Of a DNA stretch of 7,784 bases, positions 1 to 4,529 are shown in pieces (position 1 is the stretch's first letter; each line of letters opens with the position of its first letter). A program made the translations under genes and the position numbers. Source of the stretch: Anaerolineae bacterium (lineage in GTDB: Bacteria > Chloroflexota > Anaerolineae > Epilineales > JAHCIE01); NCBI GenBank assembly GCA_026129385.1, contig JAHCIE010000145.1, forward strand, positions 1 to 7,784, written 5' to 3'. Under the pieces are notes generated by a model, which searched no databases, was not told the origin of the DNA, and saw only the letters and a program-made list of their open reading frames with translations.

Positions 1-259
1 GCTTTGCGCACGATGTAGGCGAACAGCCGTTGACGGCCAATCAGATCACCTTCACCTGCCGCCCATCTTCCAGTCGCGCCTTGACCTCGTCAGTCAACGC
101 GCTGTCCAGACAGATGAAAATGCCATCCGGATGATGAAACGACGACTGCCGCCGTTCTCACAGTCCCGGACAGTCGCGATCCCGGCGGATGGCTAGGATG
201 GGCGGATTAGCTGGATGCGCTCATCCCAGCCGTAGGCAAGCGGAAGGGAGGAGGCGGCG
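1..259. other. Left edge, no convincing gene
   Basis: No complete gene is supported here. On the minus strand an open stretch ending with TGA at 42-44 reads IFICLDSALTDEVKARLEDG followed by RQVKVI, which looks protein-like. It has an in-frame stop at about 158-160 and no ATG, GTG or TTG start. An overlapping minus frame running off the left edge reads AAGEGDLIGRQRLFAYIVRK, also without a start. These could be remnants of a decayed gene or chance open frames in GC-rich DNA, and I do not recognise a family. A small hairpin at 210-230 (GCTGGATG against CATCCCAGC, one bulge) lies just past the stop of the next minus-strand gene. It lacks a T-tract, so it is at best a weak terminator. Confidence 0.4.
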
Positions 260-1120
260 CTATCGACCGGCCAGCCGCCGATAGAGGCGCAGGCTCTGCC
301 GCAGCCCGTCCATCGGATCGCCCTCCCCGGCGTATTCGATGGTGACCGGGCCGCGGTAGCCAGCCTCGGCCAGCAGGCCAAAGATGGCGGCGTGGGGCAG
401 GTGGGTCTCGTCGCCAGCGGCGTCGAAGGCGGTGGTCTTGAGATGAAAGTGGTTGGCGCGGCGGGCCAACTCGCCCCACCAGCGCGGGCGTTCCGGGCCT
501 GCGGGCACGTTGCCGGGGTCGAAGCAGCAGCCGAAGCGCGCTCGCAGGCCATCCGGCAGGGCTGCGGCCGCGGCATCGAAGATCGCCAGGTGGCGCTCGA
601 TGTCGGCGCTGACCCCCCAATGGTTCTCCAGGGTCACGGCGGCCGGGCTGGCCCGCACCAGGGCCGCCAGCCGTCGGACGATCAGCCCGTCGCGGCTGGC
701 GGGCGTCTCGGTGCTGCCGCCCAGGATGACGCGCAGCCGGGGCGCGTCCAGCAGCCGGGCCGCGGCCAGCCCCCGGCGTAGGTAGAGCGCCTGGGCGGGC
801 CAGTGGCAGCCGGGCACGGTAAAGTCGCTGTTGATGGCCCAGGCCAGGATGCGAATGTTGTGGGCCTGGGCGTTGGCCTGGAGCTGGTGCAGGCTGGCGC
901 GGCTGTAGCGCCAGAGCTCCGGCGGCGCGCCAGGCAGCAGGCCTAGCAAGGGCCGCCGCACCCGGCTGAGGCGGGGCGGCGGCAGCATGAAGTCGTTACA
1001 CTCGATGGCCGCCAGGCCGGCGCCGCCGGCGCCGGCCGGCTGATCCAGCAGCGACCAGCGGCTGGCGTAGTAGGCATCGTGCCAGCACCAGGCGCCGGCG
1101 GCGAGGGCCGGTTCGTTCAT
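260..1120 (-). CDS. Sugar phosphate isomerase/epimerase-like TIM-barrel protein
   Basis: This 286-residue protein has the look of the xylose isomerase-like TIM-barrel superfamily (AP_endonuc_2 type; sugar phosphate isomerases/epimerases and hydroxypyruvate-isomerase relatives). Visible strand-end motifs in order are IECND (about 39-43), ILAWAINSDF (91-100), LRVILGG (129-135), VTLENHWG (162-169), CCFDPGN (198-204), HFHLKT (224-229) and VTIEYAGEGDP (259-269). The likely divalent-metal ligands are E165, D201, H226 and E262, the usual Glu/Asp/His/Glu set, so the protein is probably an active, metal-dependent, cytoplasmic enzyme. The substrate cannot be told from sequence. It is the last gene of a minus-strand operon, starting 15 bases after the cupin stop. 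The ATG at 1,120 has no strong Shine-Dalgarno sequence, which fits translation following on from the cupin gene. Its placement behind ric suggests a role in a stress or anaerobic response, but this is only contextual. The family is secure; the function is open. Confidence 0.88.
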   Translation of the reverse strand: MNEPALAAGAWCWHDAYYASRWSLLDQPAGAGGAGLAAIECNDFMLPPPRLSRVRRPLLGLLPGAPPELWRYSRASLHQLQANAQAHNIRILAWAINSDFTVPGCHWPAQALYLRRGLAAARLLDAPRLRVILGGSTETPASRDGLIVRRLAALVRASPAAVTLENHWGVSADIERHLAIFDAAAAALPDGLRARFGCCFDPGNVPAGPERPRWWGELARRANHFHLKTTAFDAAGDETHLPHAAIFGLLAEAGYRGPVTIEYAGEGDPMDGLRQSLRLYRRLAGR

Positions 1121-1135
1121 AGGCTGATGGCCGGC

Positions 1136-1462
1136 CTACTGCGCGCCCGGCGCACCGTGCAGGAAGGCGAGGAAGACGAGAGCCTCCTCCTGGGCGTGGA
1201 TGGCGTGCGGCTCGCCCGGCGCGAACACCAGCAGCGCGCCGGGGCCGCAGGATTGGGCCTCGCCGCCCGCGCCAGAAAAGAGACCCGTACCCGCCACCAC
1301 GACGATGTAGACGGGCGAATGGGGCGCGGTGTGCTCCACCACCGACTGGCCCGGCTTGAGCATGAAGCGCAGGATGCGCCCGCTCTTATCGACGGACAGT
1401 GGCTGGGCAAAGGGGTCGCGGTCGTGGAAGAGGTAATCTTGATCGATTTGGAAAGCTTGCAT
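1136..1462 (-). CDS. Small cupin-domain protein
   Basis: This is a 108-residue single-domain cupin (cupin_2-like beta barrel). The first cupin motif is seen at about 38-60: PGQSVVEHTAPHSPVYIVVV with H44 and H48, ending AGTG. The glutamate that normally follows the two histidines is replaced by hydrophobic residues. The second motif is GPGALLVFAPGEPHAIHA (73-90), with H86 and H89. A metal site using histidines alone is possible, but the classic 3-His/1-Glu centre is incomplete. The protein may therefore bind a small ligand or an atypical metal rather than act as a standard dioxygenase. Start choice is good: AAGGAG lies 9 bases before the ATG. The gene starts 32 bases after the ric stop and precedes the TIM-barrel gene by 15 bases, so all three are likely cotranscribed. 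Its role is unknown; sensing or handling a reactive small molecule alongside RIC is an inference. Confidence 0.85.
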   Translation of the reverse strand: MQAFQIDQDYLFHDRDPFAQPLSVDKSGRILRFMLKPGQSVVEHTAPHSPVYIVVVAGTGLFSGAGGEAQSCGPGALLVFAPGEPHAIHAQEEALVFLAFLHGAPGAQ

Positions 1463-1494
1463 GGAATGGCTCCTTGTGGATGGTGCGTGGCGGC

Positions 1495-2244
1495 TCAGGC
1501 CGGATTGGCCAGGGCCTCTTCCAGGCGCAGGGCCTTGGGGAAGAGGATGTTGTTCTCCAGGTGGACGTGCTTTTTGGTGGCGGCGTCGAATTGGCCCAGC
1601 AGGGCGTAGAGGGTGCGGAAGGTGGGGCAGGCGTCGGCGGGCGGGGTGTAGCCGTCGCTGAGGCGGGCCATCTCGGCCAGGGCGTCGCCGGTGGCGTCGT
1701 GCTCCGCCTCCAGGGTGTCGAGCAACTCCGGCAGCGAGCCGGACGCGAGCGGCTTGGGCGCCGTCCCCTCTTCCTGACTGCGGGCCAGGCGCTTGATGTA
1801 GGGGAAGACCAGCAGCTCCTCCCGCTGCATGTGCATGCCCATCTCTCCCTGCACCCGCGGCCAGAGGTTGGCGATGGCGATGGTCTCGGGATGGGCGGCG
1901 CCGTGCACCTGGGCCACCGTGGCCGCGTAATCGGCGATCTGGGGCATGGTCTGGCGGTTGGCGGCATGGAACTGGTTGATGATGTAGTCGGCCAGGAAGT
2001 CCAGCGTCCAGCGGTCGTACTGTTCGCTGCCGTCCGCGGTCGCCGTCACTTGCCGGGCCTCGTCCAGCAGCGTCTCCAGGCCGATGCCCTGCTCGGCGCA
2101 GGCCTGGCTCAGCGGTTTGTCGCCGCCGCAGCAGAAGTCGATGCCATGACGCTGGAACAGGGCCGCCAGCCGGTAATCGGCCGTGACCCAGGCGCCGACG
2201 CTCTGGGTGGGGGTGAGATGGGGAAAACGTGCGATTGTGGTCAT
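1495..2244 (-). CDS. ric: RIC/YtfE/ScdA di-iron iron-sulfur cluster repair protein
   Basis: This 249-residue cytoplasmic protein has the RIC architecture, close to the usual family length (about 220-250). The N-terminal ScdA_N (DUF542) domain carries the motif GIDFCCGGDKPL at about 34-45 with the paired cysteines C38 and C39. A hemerythrin-like four-helix bundle follows. The likely di-iron ligands are all present: H93, H138 and E142 (HMQRE), H182 (EHD), and H226 and E230 (HVHLE, followed by NNILFP). The known role of the family is repair of iron-sulfur clusters damaged by nitric oxide or peroxide, with nitric-oxide chemistry at the di-iron centre. The start is supported by GAGG 7-10 bases before the ATG. 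It leads a minus-strand operon with the cupin and TIM-barrel genes, and is preceded by a promoter with an FNR-type palindrome (2,336-2,349), which matches the low-oxygen or NO induction typical of ric genes. Family assignment is very secure. Confidence 0.96.
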   Translation of the reverse strand: MTTIARFPHLTPTQSVGAWVTADYRLAALFQRHGIDFCCGGDKPLSQACAEQGIGLETLLDEARQVTATADGSEQYDRWTLDFLADYIINQFHAANRQTMPQIADYAATVAQVHGAAHPETIAIANLWPRVQGEMGMHMQREELLVFPYIKRLARSQEEGTAPKPLASGSLPELLDTLEAEHDATGDALAEMARLSDGYTPPADACPTFRTLYALLGQFDAATKKHVHLENNILFPKALRLEEALANPA

Positions 2245-2307
2245 GGGTATCCTCGTGGTGTGTTGGCGAAGTCAGACGTTGGACTTTTCATCTCGGTCGA
2301 CAGCCCC

Positions 2308-2349
2308 ATCCTACACCAGGCGCGGGCGTCCGTCTTTGATCTGGCGCAA
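2308..2349 (-). promoter_or_regulatory. ric promoter with FNR/CRP-family site
   Basis: On the minus strand an imperfect FNR-family palindrome, TTGCGCCAGATCAA (2,349-2,336), has one exact half site (ATCAA; TTGAT on plus) and one degenerate half. It is followed after 22 bases by the -10-like TAGGAT (2,313-2,308). This puts the palindrome centre near -41, the class II activation position. There is no good -35 box, as expected for an activator-dependent promoter. The predicted transcript leader to the ric ATG is about 55 bases. The whole block resembles the promoter at 4,356-4,399. Confidence 0.6.
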
Positions 2350-2400
2350 GCAGGCGCGAGAATTGGATCCTGTGCTGTCTTTTGTGGCGGAACCGCGCGC

Positions 2401-2442
2401 TTGATCTAGATCAAAGAGGGGAGGCCGCAGGTGTTGTATCAT
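2401..2442 (+). promoter_or_regulatory. DUF2249 promoter with perfect FNR-type palindrome
   Basis: TTGATCTAGATCAA at 2,401-2,414 is an exact match to the FNR-family consensus TTGAT-N4-ATCAA and is itself a perfect 14-base palindrome. TATCAT at 2,437-2,442 is a plausible -10 box exactly 22 bases downstream. With a start site near 2,449, the palindrome centre falls at about -41.5, the classic class II position. The 5' leader to the DUF2249 ATG would be about 80 bases. This promoter diverges from the ric promoter; the two palindromes are about 65 bases apart centre to centre. Confidence 0.72.
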
Positions 2443-2531
2443 GCCCTCACGCCTGTCACACCCTGGTCTATCCGGGGCCGGCAGCCCCATCACCCTCTCT
2501 GCCCCTCACCCCTTCAAGGAGTCTGCACCTC

Positions 2532-2768
2532 ATGAGCAACGAACCGACGCTGGACATCCGCACCATCCACCCCATGCACCGCCACCCCCTCATCTTCGAG
2601 AAGTTCGAGGCCCTGGCCCCGGGCGAGGGTTTTGTCCTGGTCAACGACCACAATCCCAGGCCGCTGTTCTATCAGTTCCAGGCCGAGCTAGCAGGCCAGT
2701 TCACCTGGGACTACCTGGAGCAGGGGCCGGAGGCATGGCGGGTGCGCATCGGTCGGCCGGCGGCCTGA
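2532..2768 (+). CDS. DUF2249 domain protein
   Basis: This 78-residue protein is a stand-alone DUF2249 domain. Recognisable features in order are LDIRTI near the N-terminus, MHRHPLIFEKFEAL (15-28), GEGFVLVNDHNPRPLFYQF (31-49) with the typical LVNDH-P-PL-YQ core, and the C-terminal FTWDYLEQGPEAWRVRI (57-73). Members are small cytoplasmic proteins often encoded beside hemerythrin/RIC, nitric oxide reductase or denitrification genes; the biochemical role is not established. The start at 2,532 is chosen because AAGGAG lies 10 bases upstream and the conserved domain begins right after it. The frame stays open further upstream, but that part crosses the promoter and looks non-coding. Divergent transcription from ric and matching FNR-type sites argue for co-regulation. 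Confidence 0.9.
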   Translation: MSNEPTLDIRTIHPMHRHPLIFEKFEALAPGEGFVLVNDHNPRPLFYQFQAELAGQFTWDYLEQGPEAWRVRIGRPAA

Positions 2769-2923
2769 TCCGGGTCAAGCGTGCCTACGACGCGGCAGAG
2801 GCGGTCTGGGAGGAAGGGTTCCTCCTCGACCGCCTCTGGTGGAAAGAGCAGGGGGATAGGGCCAGGTGCACCCCCGATGCGCGTGGGCGGCTCATTTTTG
2901 GACGGGAGAAACCGGCGTGTTGA
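2765..2923 (+). pseudogene. Broken DUF488/YeaO-like gene, N-terminal remnant
   Basis: The plus frame overlapping the DUF2249 stop reads LIRVKRAYDAAEA, then EEGFLLDRLWWKEQ, before losing resemblance and ending at a TGA at 2,921-2,923. The pattern IRVKR-YD, then an acidic residue, then G-x-LLDRLW matches the start of DUF488 (YeaO-type) proteins, which are normally about 115-120 residues and read (M)IRxKRxYD...VDRLWPRG. Only about the first 28 residues are recognisable. There is no ATG: the codon before IRVKR is CTG, overlapping the DUF2249 TGA as CTGA. An ancestral ATGA stop-start overlap that lost its start codon would explain this. Truncation plus lost start suggests a pseudogene. A chance match cannot be excluded for so short a stretch. 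Confidence 0.5.
2798..2836 (+). terminator. Strong hairpin after DUF2249
   Basis: Arms GAGGCGGTCTGGGAGGAA (2,798-2,815) and TTCCTCCTCGACCGCCTC (2,819-2,836) can form an 18-pair stem with one mismatch and one G-T pair, closed by a GGG loop. It lies 30 bases past the DUF2249 stop, a suitable spot for ending that transcript. No T-run follows on either strand, so it is not a textbook intrinsic terminator; it could instead be an RNA-stabilising 3' hairpin. It overlaps the DUF488-like remnant. Confidence 0.5.
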
Positions 2924-2938
2924 GCACATCGGGGGCGC
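2868..2938. repeat. Short inverted repeat pair
   Basis: GCACCCCCGATG (2,868-2,879) is repeated in inverted form as CATCGGGGGCGC (2,927-2,938), 11 of 12 bases matching, enclosing 47 bases. The block GGGGGCGCT recurs directly at 2,989-2,997. The pair sits at the edge of the lower-GC island and could be a small mobile-element remnant or a secondary-structure element. No transposase or clear target duplication is visible. Confidence 0.35.
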
Positions 2939-3005
2939 TTGTTGCTTGCCCGAAGATCGGACCGAGTTGGGCTTCGTGGCTGCAAAGCGGGGGCGCTCTC
3001 CAAAA

Positions 3006-3569
3006 CTACGCTTGGTAGCGCAACAATACGATACCATTCCCAAATGCCTTTTCCTCTACGAGTCTCAGATTTGCTTTGTCAACGCCTTTGAACAGGGGCT
3101 TACCCTTTCCGAGAATGATTGGCACAACAACTAGCAAGTATTCATCAATGAGCCCGAGATTTGCCATCTGTTGGACGATCGTGCCGCTGCCTAGAACGGT
3201 GATGCTCTCCTTTCTCTTGAGGGCCTGTAATTCGTCCAGGTCTATGTGATGGAAGACCCTGATGTTCTTCCAATGCGGCTCATCTTTGGCACTTTTGAGC
3301 CGTCTTGAAAACACAATCTTGGGGCTATTGTTCATTACCTCAGCCATATGTGGATCCATTTGCCTTGCAACAGGCGTGGGCCACCAGCCTTTCATCATTC
3401 TGTAGGTAGTGTGACCGAACATCAGTGTGTTATGTGACAGGTCAGCGTGTTCCTGGGCATACCTGTTCCACTCGTCGTCATGGACGGCTTGGAACCAATC
3501 GATCTCTCCATTAGGCCCAGCAAAGAGGCCGTCAATGGTTACGTGGTTGAATACCGATATCTTCTTCAT
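3006..3569 (-). CDS. RibD C-terminal/dihydrofolate reductase-like protein
   Basis: This is a 187-residue protein of the RibD_C (bacterial bifunctional deaminase-reductase C-terminal) family, the stand-alone 'dihydrofolate reductase family protein' type. Visible motifs are VTIDGLFAGPNGEIDWF near the N-terminus, LMFGHTTYRMMKGWWP at about 49-64, the SRRLKS segment, the nucleotide-binding LGSGTIVQQM, and IDEYLLVVVPIILGKGKPLF near the C-terminus. A cytoplasmic NAD(P)H-dependent reductase is expected; the substrate is unknown for most members. The start at 3,569 is preferred over an upstream in-frame ATG at 3,626 because AAGGAG lies 10 bases before it and family homology begins there. GC is strikingly low beside its neighbours: 25 of 60 bases at 3,301-3,360, against 45 of 60 at 1,681-1,740 in ric. 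This points to recent acquisition or a different source genome. It follows the SnoaL-like gene by 62 bases. Confidence 0.9.
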   Translation of the reverse strand: MKKISVFNHVTIDGLFAGPNGEIDWFQAVHDDEWNRYAQEHADLSHNTLMFGHTTYRMMKGWWPTPVARQMDPHMAEVMNNSPKIVFSRRLKSAKDEPHWKNIRVFHHIDLDELQALKRKESITVLGSGTIVQQMANLGLIDEYLLVVVPIILGKGKPLFKGVDKANLRLVEEKAFGNGIVLLRYQA

Positions 3570-3631
3570 ACCGATGATTCTCCTTATTTGCTCTTGCAGG
3601 GTGAAGTGGCTTGCTATGCCTTGCACGCAGT

Positions 3632-4117
3632 TTAAGGCGCGACGAAGATGGGGCTTCGAGAAGCGCCGCCTAACACCTCCGTAATGCCAGGATTGGCATC
3701 ATGGTCCACCCACGAGAGGGCGACTATTCGCCAGCCCTCAGCAAAGAGCGCGAACTGGAAGAACTTCGTCCCTGTTCCGGTGTATGTCGCACCAGCGAGC
3801 AGACCGGATTTCGAATAGAATGACCGGCGCGTAGCTAGAGTTCCGAAGAAGAGAGTTTCCGAGCTTTGCTCCCACTCGTGGAACTCGACGAGTTTGCCGC
3901 TGGTGAGCAATGCGACGCGCGGGGCCGCAAATTGCTCAGGTGAGGAAACAGTGGGCGTGATGCCGTTGTGCGAAACCACCACAGCGCCGGGAGAGAACAT
4001 AGCACACAGGCCATCGAAGTCGGGAACGCGTCCGCCGCGGTTGTCAAACGCGGAAAAGAACCGAGCGACAAGTGCATCGATTTCCGTGGGACGGGCTGTG
4101 TTCATCTTGTGGACCAT
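3632..4117 (-). CDS. SnoaL/NTF2-like (DUF4440-type) protein
   Basis: This protein of up to 161 residues has an NTF2-like alpha+beta barrel pattern. An N-terminal helix reads EIDALVARFFSAFDNRGG, then FDGLCAMFSPGAVVVSH, a central strand region (LVEFHEWEQSSETLFFG) and a C-terminal KFFQFALFAEGWRIVALSW strand pair. These match the small SnoaL/DUF4440 family, which includes small-molecule isomerases and many uncharacterised binding proteins. No catalytic dyad can be assigned with confidence. The start could be the ATG at 4,117 or the in-frame ATG at 4,105 (MNTARPTEI); neither has a clear Shine-Dalgarno sequence. It lies 34 bases downstream of the DUF1858 stop on the same strand. GC is intermediate between the reductase gene and the flanks, so the two island genes may not share one origin. 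Confidence 0.8.
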   Translation of the reverse strand: MVHKMNTARPTEIDALVARFFSAFDNRGGRVPDFDGLCAMFSPGAVVVSHNGITPTVSSPEQFAAPRVALLTSGKLVEFHEWEQSSETLFFGTLATRRSFYSKSGLLAGATYTGTGTKFFQFALFAEGWRIVALSWVDHDANPGITEVLGGASRSPIFVAP

Positions 4118-4151
4118 GGCATCGAGTTAGGACATGGGGCCTACCGATCTA

Positions 4152-4334
4152 TTATTCGCCCACAAAGCCGGGCAGGGGGATGCCGTAGACGGCGGTGACG
4201 TCGGCCAGGGTCTCGAAGGGCGACATGGTGCAGCCTACGCAGGCCATCTGGCGGCGCAGGAATACAGGGATGGCCTGCGGCCAGCGCGCCAGCAGCTCGG
4301 CCACGGTCAATTCGGTCAGAGCAGGGGTCGTCAT
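4152..4334 (-). CDS. DUF1858 redox-disulfide domain protein
   Basis: This 60-residue protein consists of a single DUF1858 domain. It shows the LTVAELLARWPQAIPVFLR helix, the cysteine pair in ACVGC (C32, C35), and the following SPFETLADV helix that defines the family. Related domains are described as hybrid-cluster-protein-associated redox disulfide domains, so a cytoplasmic redox role linked to nitrogen-oxide stress is plausible but unproven. The start at 4,334 is chosen because GGAG lies 6 bases upstream. The longer GTG-started reading (from 4,364) would begin inside the predicted -10 box and is therefore unlikely. It is preceded by an FNR-type promoter much like that of ric, suggesting shared control with the ric and DUF2249 genes. 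Confidence 0.88.
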   Translation of the reverse strand: MTTPALTELTVAELLARWPQAIPVFLRRQMACVGCTMSPFETLADVTAVYGIPLPGFVGE

Positions 4335-4355
4335 CGCGGTCTCCATGTGTCTGCC

Positions 4356-4399
4356 AGTATACACCAGCCTTGTCGCGTCCGTCTTTGCGCTGGCGCAAA
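4356..4399 (-). promoter_or_regulatory. DUF1858 promoter with FNR-family-like palindrome
   Basis: TTTGCGCTGGCGCAAA (4,384-4,399) is palindromic except for the two central bases and fits the spacing of an FNR/CRP-family site, with GCG replacing the consensus GAT core. On the minus strand the -10 box TATACT (4,361-4,356) lies 23 bases downstream of the 14-base core, placing the palindrome centre near -42. The blocks GACGGACGC and CTGGTGTA between palindrome and -10 are also found in the ric promoter. Confidence 0.6.
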
Positions 4400-4529
4400 C
4401 AGGGGGCCAGGGCAGCCGGCGGCCGCGATCGTCTCGTCAGGACGGTGGGCGGGCAGGTCTTCGGCCTCTATCGTCAGGCGCCTCTCGTCAGCGCCGAGAC
4501 GACGGCCGCCAGGATGACTTCTATCTGAT
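4400..4529. other. Intergenic spacer without a recognised gene
   Basis: The 130 bases between the DUF1858 promoter and the stop of the PA14/NHL gene hold no credible gene. CGTCAG-containing short repeats recur (near 4,435, 4,464 and 4,485), and CGTCTC (4,430-4,435) is repeated in inverted form as GAGACG (4,495-4,500). No T-tract terminator is visible. Confidence 0.4.

Noticed and set aside
1399..2409. Long plus-strand open frame of 336 codons opposite ric
   Set aside because: It is Gly/Gln/Val-rich with no recognisable domain and lies wholly antisense to the well-supported ric gene; GC-rich codons keep the opposite frame open.
2960..4140. Integron attC sites around the SnoaL-like and reductase-like genes
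   Set aside because: GCCCAAC (minus strand, 2,966-2,972), GTTAGGC (minus, 3,668-3,674) and CCTAAC near 4,130 resemble core sites. They do not pair into the ordered RYYYAAC...GTTRRRY structure, one lies inside the SnoaL-like coding region, and no integrase is present.
4335..4364. GTG start for DUF1858 at 4,364
   Set aside because: It would begin inside the predicted -10 box; the ATG at 4,334 has a GGAG at proper spacing and starts just before the domain.
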